Below, one piece after another: positions 33,066-41,062 of a DNA stretch of 64,000 nucleotides. The stretch comes from JACVRW01 sp963825345 (GTDB lineage Bacteria; Actinomycetota; Thermoleophilia; Solirubrobacterales; Thermoleophilaceae): assembly GCA_963825345.1 (NCBI GenBank), contig CAWGSQ010000002.1:310001-374000 (forward strand), read 5' to 3'. The notes beneath the pieces were generated by a model that saw only the letters and a list, made by a program, of their open reading frames with translations, was not told the DNA's origin and searched no databases. How positions within the stretch are numbered: position 1 is the stretch's first letter; each line of letters starts with the position of its first letter. The position numbers and the translations under genes are program-made.

Positions 33066-33952
33066 GGGGTCTCCTCCTGGTTCCTCAGGCGGTCGACGAG
33101 CTGCCGCCGCCAGATTTCGGTTTTCTCGATCTCGTTGAAGGTGTACACGTGGACTCCGCCGACCCTGGCCGCCGGGTCGGCGAACGACGGGGCCAGCGCG
33201 ACGAGCAGCTCGGTGGGCGTGTAGGTGCGCGGCGCAAAGAAGCGGCGCAGCAGGCCGCGCTTCCCGCGCAGGAAGCGGACCGACTGCCCCAGCCCGATCC
33301 GCAACGAGGTTCGAAGCAGCTTGCGGGACTCCACCGCCCCCGGAACCCCGATCCAGATCGGCAGCGCGGTGCCGCGCTCGCGCACACGCCGGATCCAGGT
33401 GCGGACGACGTCCGCGTCGAAGCAAATCTGGCTGACGATGTAGGTCGCCATCGGCTCCTTCTCGAACATCGCCTCAATCGTGGTCTCGTCGCTGATGAGG
33501 TGGTGGCTCTCCGGGTAGCCGGAGATGCCGACCTCGGCGAACCCCTCGCGCAGTCCCGCCATGGCCGAGAGGAGCTCGGCGGCGCCCTCGAACTCGCCCG
33601 CCGGCTGGCGCGCATCGCCGGCGATCACGAACGCCTCGCGAACGCCCGCGTTCCGCAGCCGCAGGACGACCTCCTCGAGGTGCGCGCGGTCGGCGATCTG
33701 CCGAGCCGCCAGGTGCGGGACGACCTCGTAGCCGCGCGGCGCGAGCTCCTCGGCCAGGCCGAGCGTGGCCTCGAGCCCCCGCGCGGGCGAGGACGTGACC
33801 GTGACCTTGCGGCCAGCGGGCACGTGCTCGAGCACGTCATCGGCGATCCCGTCGAGCGGCAGGATCTCGTAGCGGGGCCGCTCGAGCGCTTCGACCAGGG
33901 ACGGGCCGGCGGCGGACGAGCGCTCCGGCGTTCGGATCTCAGTCATGGTCAT
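33062..33952 (-). CDS. metF: Methylenetetrahydrofolate reductase-like protein
   Basis: A 296-residue MetF-family protein. Folate/FAD motifs are visible as YEVVPHLAARQIADR, NAGVREAFVIAGDARQPAGEF, ISGYPESHHLI and GIGVPG-like IWIGVPGAVESRKL, with VHVYTFNEIEKTEIW at the C-terminus. In a catabolic setting it would oxidise 5-methyl-THF made by the demethylase to 5,10-methylene-THF. The start is ATG 33952; a second ATG six bases downstream is an alternative. The operator TGATATATCA lies 39 bases upstream. First gene of a three-gene operon. Confidence 0.82.
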   Translation of the reverse strand: MTMTEIRTPERSSAAGPSLVEALERPRYEILPLDGIADDVLEHVPAGRKVTVTSSPARGLEATLGLAEELAPRGYEVVPHLAARQIADRAHLEEVVLRLRNAGVREAFVIAGDARQPAGEFEGAAELLSAMAGLREGFAEVGISGYPESHHLISDETTIEAMFEKEPMATYIVSQICFDADVVRTWIRRVRERGTALPIWIGVPGAVESRKLLRTSLRIGLGQSVRFLRGKRGLLRRFFAPRTYTPTELLVALAPSFADPAARVGGVHVYTFNEIEKTEIWRRQLVDRLRNQEETP

Positions 33953-33990
33953 GGGGCGGCGGCGGGGGGCACCTCACGCAGCACGCGTCC

Positions 33991-34000
33991 TGATATATCA
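33991..34000. promoter_or_regulatory. TGATATATCA operator, site A
   Basis: A perfect 10-base palindrome 39 bases upstream of the metF-like start. The identical sequence occurs before two other transcripts of the island and a near copy lies next to the GntR gene. Probable binding site of the FCD-type GntR regulator. Confidence 0.6.
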
Positions 34001-34047
34001 GTTCGCGGGCTCGGGGGTCAAACTCAGTTCACGGGCTCGGTGGTCAA
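33999..34047. repeat. Tandem 26-base imperfect repeat at the end of the unknown gene
   Basis: A 23-base unit beginning CAGTTCGCGGGCTCGG occurs at 33999-34021 and again at 34025-34047 with two differences (period 26). The second copy includes the stop codon of the 34044-34781 gene and the first copy repeats that stop, so the gene end was duplicated. The first copy also touches operator site A. Confidence 0.6.
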
Positions 34048-34781
34048 CCCAGCCGCCCGAGCGCCTCGTCGAGGCCGATCCGCCGGTAGGTCTCCACGGG
34101 CACGCCGTTCTCGACCAGGTCGCGGCGTCGGGCGAGAACGCGCTGCCGCGAGTCGCGGTCGACCTCCCCCGCGCGGGCGGCGATCGCATCGGCGTGCTCC
34201 TCCTTCCCCTCAGCCCGGAGTATTGCGATGCGCGCCTCCGGGTCCAGAATCGCCTCGACATAGCCCTCGGTCACCGGGTTGCCGGCGATCCGAACGTCGG
34301 CGCCCTCCACCCGGCCCGCAGGCGAGTACGCCAGACAGGTCTCGATGCGGCTGTGGGCGCTCGCCCGCGAGGCCAGGTCGGACGGCGGCTCGCCCGCGGC
34401 GCCGTCTTCGACCACGAGCCGCGTGATCGCGCGATCGTTGACGGCCTCGAGCACGCGGTCGGCGTCGGCCGGCACCAGCACCTCCTTGTGCCGCGGCCAG
34501 ACGTCGAGCCGCCCGTGATCCCCGAGTGGCCGCCCGACGTGGAACAGGAAGTAGTCGGGATAGACGACGAAGTCGGGCCCGCGGGCGCGCTGGATGTCGT
34601 AGAAGGCGGTGATCGTCGCCGTGATTAGCGCGCTCGCGCCGACCGCCCCGCACGGCTGGGTCAAGACCACACCGAGCCGGTCCTGCTCATGGAACCCCTC
34701 GAACAGCCCCTCGAGCGGTGTAGCGGTACCGCCGACCTCGATCTCGAAGGACGCGCTGCTGAGTTCGCGCGACGAGTGCAC
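34044..34781 (-). CDS. Unknown protein under the TGATATATCA operator
   Basis: A 245-residue soluble protein that I do not recognise. It contains FEIEVGGTATPLEGLFEGFH, a hydrophobic TQPCGAVGASALITATITAFYDIQR, FVVYPDYFLFHVGRPLGDHG with several aromatic residues, the basic stretch WPRHKEVLVPADADR, and a charged helical C-terminus (RVLARRRDLVENGVPVETY). There is no signal, membrane span or known nucleotide motif. The GTG lies only 5 bases after operator site B, so it is probably leaderless and tightly repressed. It is divergent from the dimethylglycine dehydrogenase-like gene and upstream of the metF-like operon. A role in the same pathway is inferred from position only. Confidence 0.6.
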   Translation of the reverse strand: MHSSRELSSASFEIEVGGTATPLEGLFEGFHEQDRLGVVLTQPCGAVGASALITATITAFYDIQRARGPDFVVYPDYFLFHVGRPLGDHGRLDVWPRHKEVLVPADADRVLEAVNDRAITRLVVEDGAAGEPPSDLASRASAHSRIETCLAYSPAGRVEGADVRIAGNPVTEGYVEAILDPEARIAILRAEGKEEHADAIAARAGEVDRDSRQRVLARRRDLVENGVPVETYRRIGLDEALGRLG

Positions 34782-34786
34782 CCGTG

Positions 34787-34796
34787 TGATATATCA
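34787..34796. promoter_or_regulatory. TGATATATCA operator, site B
   Basis: Perfect 10-base palindrome in the 50-base space between the divergent unknown gene (GTG 34781) and the dimethylglycine dehydrogenase-like gene. It would overlap the -10 region of the leftward transcript and lie upstream of the rightward one, so one dimer could control both. Confidence 0.62.
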
Positions 34797-34831
34797 GTTT
34801 CCTGGCCAGCCCCAACCCCGAGGTGATCCCT

Positions 34832-37390
34832 GTGGCAGACGAGTCCGGAGCAGCGAGTTCCCTGCCCCCGAAGGCGCGCGTGGTCGTCATCGGCGCGGGG
34901 ATCGTGGGCAACAGCCTGATAGGCCACCTCGCTCACCTCGGCTGGAAGGACCTCGTCCTCATTGACAAGGGCCCACTGCCCAACCCGGGCGGCTCGACGG
35001 GGCACGCGTCGAACTTCATTTTCCCGGTGGACCACTCGAAGGAGATGACCGCGCTCACCGCGGACAGCCTGCGCCAGTACGAGAACCTCGGCGTGCTCAC
35101 CGTCTGCGGCGGCATCGAGGTGGCGCGCACCGAGGAGCGGATGGAGGAGCTGCGCCGCCGCATGGCCTCCGCAAAGTCGTGGGGCATCGACGACGTCTCG
35201 CTCGTCACGCCCGCCGAGATCAAGGAGCTCGTCCCCTTCATCGACGAGAGCGTGATCGTCGGTGGCTTCTACTCGCAGGGCGTGGGCGTGGTGGACTCCC
35301 TGCGCGCCGGCACGCTGATGCGCGAGCAGGCGCAGGAGACCGGCGCCGCGACGGTGTCGGCGAACACCGAGGTGCTCGGCATCGACGTGGAGGGCGGGCG
35401 CGTGAGGCGCGTTCGCACCGACCGCGGGGATGTCGAGGCGGAGTTCGTGGTGATCGCCTGCGGCGTGTGGAGCCCGCGGCTCGCGCGGATGGCGGGCGCG
35501 TCGATCCCGCTCACCCCGGCCGTGCACCAGATGATCGACGTGGGTCCGGTGCCGCGCTTCGAGACCTCGAAGAGCGCGATCGAGTTTCCGATCGTCCGCG
35601 ACATGGACACGAACATGTACGAGCGCCAGGACGGCAGCGGCCTCGAGGTCGGCTCGTACGCCCACCGGCCGATCCTGCACGACCCCGACGAGATCCCCTC
35701 GATCGAGGAGTCCGCGCTCACCCCCACCGAGCTGCCGTTCACACAGGACGACTTCGTCCAGCAGATGGAGCACGCGCTCGAGCTGGTGCCGGAGATCCTG
35801 GGCGACGAGTCCGTGGGCATCAAGTACGCGATCAACGGCCTGCTCTCGCTCACGCCCGACGGCCTTCCGATCCTCGGCGAGACCTCGGAGGTGCGCGGCC
35901 TCTGGTCGGCCGCCGCGGTGTGGGTCAAGGAGGGGCCGGGCGTCGGCCGCGCCCTCGCCGAGTGGATGGTGAAGGGTGAGCCCGAGATCGATCTCCAGGC
36001 ATCCGACGCCGCTCGCTTCTACGAGCACCAGAAGACCACGGAGCACGTGCACGGCCGCGCCGCCGAGGGCTTCAACAAGACCTACGGCATTGTGCATCCC
36101 GGCGAGCAGTGGGAGTCGGCGCGCCGCGTGCGCCTCTCGCCCTACTACGAGCGGGAGGCAAATCTCGGCGCGGTGTTCTACGAGGCCGCCGGCTGGGAGC
36201 GCCCACACTGGTACGAGTCGAACAGCGGCCTGCTCGAGGAGTTTGCGGACCAGGTGGGTGACCGCGAGGCCGAGTGGGACTCGCGCTGGTGGTCGCCGAT
36301 CATCAACGCCGAGCACCTGGCGATGCGCGACCGCGCCGCGATGTTCGACCTGACCGCGTTCTGCGTGTTCGACATCGTGGGGCCCGGGGCGCTCGAGTGC
36401 GTGCAGAAGGTCTCCATGCGTCAGATGGACGCCAAGATCGGCAAGGTGGTCTACACGCCCGTGCTCACGCCGAACGGCGGCTTCCGCTCGGACCTGACCG
36501 TGATGCGGCTCGGCGACGAGCACTTCCGCGTGGTCACCGGCGGCGCGCACGGGATGGCCGACCTGAAGTGGTACCGCGACCACCTGCCGGACGACGGCAC
36601 GGCCCAGGTCTTCGACCTCACCTCGAGCTGGACCACGCTCGGGCTCTGGGGCCCGCGCGCTCGCGACATCATGCGCGAACTCACGCGCGATGACATGTCG
36701 CATGAGGGGTTCCCATTCGCCACCTGTCGTGACATCGAGATGGGGCCGCTGCGCGTGCTCGCCTCGCGCATCTCGTACGTGGGCGACCTCGGCTGGGAGC
36801 TGTACGTGCCGATCGAGCAGGGCGCGCGGCTGTGGGACATGGTCGCCGAGGCCGGCGACCCGCACGGGATCGTGCCGGCCGGCATCGGGGTTTACGGCAC
36901 CACGGGCCGACTCGAGAAGTGTTACCGCGCGTTTGGCTTCGAGCTCGATGGCGAGTACAACGTGGTCGAGGCCGGCATGGCGTGGGGCAAGGTCAAGGAC
37001 CAGGACTTCGTGGGCAAGGAGGCGCATGTCCGCCACCGTGAGGAGGAGCCGGCAACCGTGATGTGCACGATCACGGTGGACGACCACACCTCTGCGAGTG
37101 GCGCGAAGCGCTACATGCTCGGCGGCGAGCCGATCGTCACGCGCGACGGCGAGCCGCTGGTGGATTCGCACGGCCGCCGCTCGTACGTCACGAGCGCGGG
37201 CGCGGGCCCATCGGTGGGCAAGCACATCCTGCTCTCCTACCTGCCGCCCGAGTACGCGAGCGTCGGACAGGAGCTGGCGGTCGAGTACATGACCGAGCGC
37301 TACCCGGTGACCGTGGAGTGCGCGGACTCCACGCCGCTCTTCGACCCGGACAACGAGCGCGTGAAGGCGGCGGATCCGATCCCGGCATGA
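34832..37390 (+). CDS. Dimethylglycine/sarcosine dehydrogenase-like FAD enzyme with a GcvT folate domain
   Basis: An 852-residue two-domain enzyme. Residues about 15-395 are the DAO-type FAD domain (RVVVIGAGIVGNSLIGHL, then GSTGHASNFIFPVDHS with the His that binds FAD covalently in DMGDH, and SLTPDGLPILGE). Residues about 430-845 are a GcvT/aminomethyltransferase domain (AMFDLTAFCVFDIVGPGALE, YVGDLGWELYVP, EAGMAWGKVKDQDFVGKEA). It would demethylate dimethylglycine or sarcosine and hand formaldehyde to THF, with electrons to ETF. GTG 34832 follows an AGGTG sequence; GTG 34823 is an alternative. EtfB follows as ATGA. Confidence 0.9.
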   Translation: MADESGAASSLPPKARVVVIGAGIVGNSLIGHLAHLGWKDLVLIDKGPLPNPGGSTGHASNFIFPVDHSKEMTALTADSLRQYENLGVLTVCGGIEVARTEERMEELRRRMASAKSWGIDDVSLVTPAEIKELVPFIDESVIVGGFYSQGVGVVDSLRAGTLMREQAQETGAATVSANTEVLGIDVEGGRVRRVRTDRGDVEAEFVVIACGVWSPRLARMAGASIPLTPAVHQMIDVGPVPRFETSKSAIEFPIVRDMDTNMYERQDGSGLEVGSYAHRPILHDPDEIPSIEESALTPTELPFTQDDFVQQMEHALELVPEILGDESVGIKYAINGLLSLTPDGLPILGETSEVRGLWSAAAVWVKEGPGVGRALAEWMVKGEPEIDLQASDAARFYEHQKTTEHVHGRAAEGFNKTYGIVHPGEQWESARRVRLSPYYEREANLGAVFYEAAGWERPHWYESNSGLLEEFADQVGDREAEWDSRWWSPIINAEHLAMRDRAAMFDLTAFCVFDIVGPGALECVQKVSMRQMDAKIGKVVYTPVLTPNGGFRSDLTVMRLGDEHFRVVTGGAHGMADLKWYRDHLPDDGTAQVFDLTSSWTTLGLWGPRARDIMRELTRDDMSHEGFPFATCRDIEMGPLRVLASRISYVGDLGWELYVPIEQGARLWDMVAEAGDPHGIVPAGIGVYGTTGRLEKCYRAFGFELDGEYNVVEAGMAWGKVKDQDFVGKEAHVRHREEEPATVMCTITVDDHTSASGAKRYMLGGEPIVTRDGEPLVDSHGRRSYVTSAGAGPSVGKHILLSYLPPEYASVGQELAVEYMTERYPVTVECADSTPLFDPDNERVKAADPIPA

Positions 37391-38154
37391 GAATCCTCGT
37401 CTGCGTCAAGCGCGTGCCGCTCACCGGCGGCAAGATGGTGTTGACCGCCGACGAGCAGGCACTCGAGACCCGCCACCTCGGCTTCACGATCAGCCCGCAC
37501 GAGGAGTGCGGCGTGGAGGAGGCCGTACGGCTCGTGGAGGAGCACGGCGGCGAGGTCACCGTGCTCACGCTGGGACCGGCCGAGGCCGAGGAGCAGATCC
37601 GCGACTCGCTCGCGAACGGCGGCGACCGCGGCGTGCACCTCATCACGGACGGCGAGGAGTGGGACCCGCAGGCCACCGCGGCGGCGATCGTCGACAGCGT
37701 CAAGGAAGAGGAGGCCGCGGGCGGTGGCTTCGACCTGATCGTGTTCGGCAACGAATCAGCCGACTCGGGCAACTACCAGGTCGGCATTCGCGTGGCCTAC
37801 GCGCTCGGGCGGCCGGTCGCGACCGGACTGAAGGGGCTGTCGGTGGCCGACGGCCGCGCCCGCTGTGAGCAGGAGGTGCCCGGAGGCCGCGACATCTACG
37901 ACCTGCCCCTCCCCGCCATCGTCAGCGTGCTCGAGGGCATCAACCTGCCGCGCTACCCATCGGTGCCGGCGAAGTTGCGGGCGCGCTCGAAGCCGGTCGA
38001 GCAACGCAACCCCGAGCGTCCGGCTGCACGGCTCGAGAGGCTGCGCTTGGTCGTGCCACCGGGGCAGGGCAAGCAGGCCGAGGTCCTCGGCAACGGGCCC
38101 GACGCGGCACCGGCTGTGGTCGAGATGATGCGAGCGATCGGGGTGGCCGGATGA
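37387..38154 (+). CDS. etfB: Electron transfer flavoprotein beta subunit
   Basis: A 255-residue ETF beta subunit. MRILVCVKRVPL opens the nucleotide-binding fold, EEAVRLVEEHGGEVTVLTLGP and LIVFGNESADSGNYQVGIRVAYALGRP are typical, and the family signature appears as DLPLPAIVSVLEGINLPRYP. It carries AMP and pairs with EtfA. The ATG overlaps the preceding dehydrogenase stop (ATGA), so this ETF is probably dedicated to that enzyme. Confidence 0.93.
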   Translation: MRILVCVKRVPLTGGKMVLTADEQALETRHLGFTISPHEECGVEEAVRLVEEHGGEVTVLTLGPAEAEEQIRDSLANGGDRGVHLITDGEEWDPQATAAAIVDSVKEEEAAGGGFDLIVFGNESADSGNYQVGIRVAYALGRPVATGLKGLSVADGRARCEQEVPGGRDIYDLPLPAIVSVLEGINLPRYPSVPAKLRARSKPVEQRNPERPAARLERLRLVVPPGQGKQAEVLGNGPDAAPAVVEMMRAIGVAG

Positions 38155-39089
38155 GCGTCCTCGCCCTCGTCGAGCACGAGTCCGGCACGCCCGACGAGCT
38201 TTCGCTCCAGGCACTCGCCCTCGCCCGCGAGCTCGGCGGGCCCCTTCACGGGCTCGCCATTGGCGAAGCCGTTACCGAACTGGGTGCCTACGGCGTCGAG
38301 ACCGTGCACGTCGCGGATGATGATCGGCTCGGGGCATACGCGCCGGGCGCGTGGGCAGCCTGCCTCGACCAGCTCATCGACCAGATCCAGCCCACCGCCG
38401 TGGTCGCCGCGGGCACGAACCGAGGCAACGAGGTGCTTGCTCACCTCGCGGCCCGCCGCGATCTCCCGTTCGCCGCCAACTGCGTCGCGATCGGGAGTGA
38501 CGGGACCGTTACGAGGGTGCGCTGGGGCGGAAGCCTTCTCGAAGAGGCGCGCATCACCTCGGAGCTGAAGGTTCTATCGGTCGCCCCGCACATGGTCGAG
38601 GCCACGACAGTCAACGGGGGAGCGGCGAACGTCGAGAGCTTCAAGCCCGAGCTGGGCGAAGAGGTCGTGAGAGTCGTCGAGCATGCCGAGACGCCCACTG
38701 CCGGCATCTCGCTCGCCGAGGCGAAGGTCGTGGTGAGCGGCGGGCGTGGCGTCGGCTCGGCCGATGGCTTCGGGATCATCGAGGAGCTCGCCGGCCTCCT
38801 CAATGCGGCGGTCGGCTGCTCGCGCGTCGTGACGATGGCCGGCTGGCGCCCGCACACCGACCAGGTCGGCCAGACCGGAACGAAGGTCGCACCCGACCTC
38901 TATATCGCCTGCGGGATCAGCGGCGCCACGCAGCACATCGCCGGATGCAAGGGGGCGAAGAAGATCCTCGCGATCAACTCGGACCCCGAGGCCGCCATCT
39001 TCTCGAACGCGGACTACGCCGTGATCGGCGACCTGGCCGAGATCGTGCCCGCGATCACCGCGGAGCTGAGAAAGGCGCAGTCCTCATAG
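38151..39089 (+). CDS. etfA: Electron transfer flavoprotein alpha subunit
   Basis: A 312-residue ETF alpha subunit. The FAD-binding C-terminal domain is clear: VVSGGRGVGSADGFGIIEEL, VGQTGTKVAPDLYIACGISGATQHIAGC and KILAINSDPEAAIFSNADYAVIGDL. It receives electrons from the dimethylglycine dehydrogenase-like enzyme and passes them on. ATGA overlap with etfB. The DgcB-like gene begins 3 bases after its stop. Confidence 0.95.
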   Translation: MSVLALVEHESGTPDELSLQALALARELGGPLHGLAIGEAVTELGAYGVETVHVADDDRLGAYAPGAWAACLDQLIDQIQPTAVVAAGTNRGNEVLAHLAARRDLPFAANCVAIGSDGTVTRVRWGGSLLEEARITSELKVLSVAPHMVEATTVNGGAANVESFKPELGEEVVRVVEHAETPTAGISLAEAKVVVSGGRGVGSADGFGIIEELAGLLNAAVGCSRVVTMAGWRPHTDQVGQTGTKVAPDLYIACGISGATQHIAGCKGAKKILAINSDPEAAIFSNADYAVIGDLAEIVPAITAELRKAQSS

Positions 39090-39091
39090 AG

Positions 39092-41062
39092 GTGGCGCTC
39101 GGAGCGCTCGCACTAGGCGCGGTGCTCGCCGTGGGCGGCACGCTGTTCGGCCGCCGCGCGAAGCTGCTCGTGGACCTGGTGATGCTCGGCAAGCCGGTCG
39201 AGCGCTTTGACAACGTTCCGGAGCGGGTCAGGAACGAGGCCGTGATCGTGCTTGGCCAGAGGAAGCTGCTCCAGCGCCTCGTGCCGGGCCTGATCCACGC
39301 CGCGATCTTCTGGGGCTTCCTGGTGCTCTTCCCCACGATCGTGATCGCGATGATCGGCGCGGTTAGTCGTGACGCCACGTTGCCGTGGCTCGGCCACCAG
39401 GGCTGGTTCGCGCTGATGGTGGACGTGTTCGCCGTGCTGGTGCTCGTGGGCGTGATCGGCGCGGTCGCGATCCGCAAGATCCAGCGCCCGGCACGCTTCG
39501 AGGGCAGTCACCTCGGCGAGGCCGACCTGATCCTCGCGCTGATCGCCGGGATCGTCACGACGCTGCTGCTCTGGCACGCGTCGCGGATCGCGCTCGGCCT
39601 GAACGAGTGGCCGGCCTCGTGGTCCCCCGTCTCAGACGCGCTCTCGGGCCTCTTCGGCGACGGTGATGTCACCGAGTTCCTCGAGCGCGCCTTCGTCTGG
39701 GCGCACGTGCTGATCATCGTCAGCTTCCTCGCCTACCTCCCGCACTCGAAGCACCTTCACATCGCGACAGCGGCGTTCAACGTCTACTTCGCGCGCACCC
39801 GCGCGCGTGGCCGGCTCGAGCCGCTCCGCTTCGACGTGCCCGAGGAGGAGATGCGCTTCGGCGCCGGCACCGTGCCGGACCTCACCTGGAAGCAGACGCT
39901 CGACACGTTCTCCTGCACCGAGTGCGGGCGCTGCCAGGACGTCTGCCCCGCCTGGACCACCGGCAAGGAGCTGTCGCCGAAGCTCTTGATCATGGCGCTG
40001 CGCGACCAGGTGTTCGAGGAGGGCCCGAGGCTCGTCCGCGGCGAGGAGGGCTTCGAGCCGTCGCCGCTCGTGCCGAACGCCGTGACCGACAACGTCGTCT
40101 GGGACTGCGTGACCTGCGGCGCGTGCGTGCGGGAGTGCCCGGTGTCGATCGAGCATGTGGACCACATCATCGACCTTCGTCGTCACCTCGTGATGATGGA
40201 TTCCTCGTTCCCCGCGGAGTCCGAGCAGATGCTGCGCGACGTGGAGCGCGCCTCGAATCCGTGGGGTAAGCCGCAGACCGAGCGCGCGGACTGGGCTGCC
40301 GAGCTCGGGGTGCGTGTTCTCGAGCCCGGTGACCCGGCGCCCGAGGTGCTCTACTGGGTGGGCTGCGCGGCGTCGTTCGACGAGCGCGCGCGTACGGCGG
40401 CCCAGTCCACGGCCAAGCTGATGAAGGCCGCGGGGGTGGACTTCGCAATCCTCGGGCCGCGCGAGTCGTGCACCGGCGACCCCGCGCGACGGATGGGCAA
40501 CGAGTACCTCTTCCAGGCGCACGCCGAGCAGAACGTCGGGACGCTGAACCAGGCCGGCGTGACCAAGATCGTTGCGAGCTGCCCGCACTGCTTCAACACG
40601 CTCGGCAACGAGTACTCGGACTTCGGGGGCAACTACGAGGTGGTGCACCACACGGAGCTGCTCGCGGACCTGGTGCGAGACGGCAGGCTCGAGGCGAAGG
40701 GCGACGCTGGCACGATCACCTACCACGACTCCTGCTACCTGGCCCGCCACAACGACGTGCGTGCCGACCCCCGCGAGCTGGTCGAGGCGGTGGGTACGCC
40801 GATCGAGATGGAGCGCAGCGGAGAGCGCACCTTCTGCTGCGGCGCCGGCGGCGCTCACATGTGGATGGAGGAGCGCGCGGGCCCGATCAACGAGGAGCGC
40901 GCACGCGAGGCGGCCGAGACCGGCGCCGAAACGCTCGCCGTGGCCTGTCCCTTCTGCACGGTGATGCTCGACGACGGCGTGCGCGCACGCGGCGACGAGC
41001 TGCGCGTGGTGGACGTGTCGACGTTGCTCGCCGAGTCGCTGGAGCCGGGCGAAGCGCCCTAG
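39092..41062 (+). CDS. DgcB-like membrane Fe-S oxidoreductase
   Basis: A 656-residue membrane protein. Residues 1-240 have about five spans and resemble a NarI-like heme b anchor (HAAIFWGFLVLFPTIVIAMI, several His). Two [4Fe-4S] sites follow (CTECGRCQDVCP and CVTCGACVRECP). The C-terminal half has two CCG-type domains of heterodisulfide-reductase kind (VGCAASFDERA, SCPHCFNTLGNEY, YHDSCYLARHND, FCCGAGGAHMWME). With EtfBA beside it, it likely takes electrons from ETF to quinones, like DgcB in dimethylglycine users. The GTG start is the first in frame after etfA. Its stop overlaps the convergent PhoD-family gene in a CTAG. Confidence 0.87.
   Translation: MALGALALGAVLAVGGTLFGRRAKLLVDLVMLGKPVERFDNVPERVRNEAVIVLGQRKLLQRLVPGLIHAAIFWGFLVLFPTIVIAMIGAVSRDATLPWLGHQGWFALMVDVFAVLVLVGVIGAVAIRKIQRPARFEGSHLGEADLILALIAGIVTTLLLWHASRIALGLNEWPASWSPVSDALSGLFGDGDVTEFLERAFVWAHVLIIVSFLAYLPHSKHLHIATAAFNVYFARTRARGRLEPLRFDVPEEEMRFGAGTVPDLTWKQTLDTFSCTECGRCQDVCPAWTTGKELSPKLLIMALRDQVFEEGPRLVRGEEGFEPSPLVPNAVTDNVVWDCVTCGACVRECPVSIEHVDHIIDLRRHLVMMDSSFPAESEQMLRDVERASNPWGKPQTERADWAAELGVRVLEPGDPAPEVLYWVGCAASFDERARTAAQSTAKLMKAAGVDFAILGPRESCTGDPARRMGNEYLFQAHAEQNVGTLNQAGVTKIVASCPHCFNTLGNEYSDFGGNYEVVHHTELLADLVRDGRLEAKGDAGTITYHDSCYLARHNDVRADPRELVEAVGTPIEMERSGERTFCCGAGGAHMWMEERAGPINEERAREAAETGAETLAVACPFCTVMLDDGVRARGDELRVVDVSTLLAESLEPGEAP

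Noticed and set aside
34661..37225. 854-codon open frame on the minus strand opposite the dimethylglycine dehydrogenase-like gene
   Set aside because: It is the antisense of a clearly conserved two-domain enzyme; its His/Arg/Val-rich translation is typical of shadow frames in GC-rich DNA.
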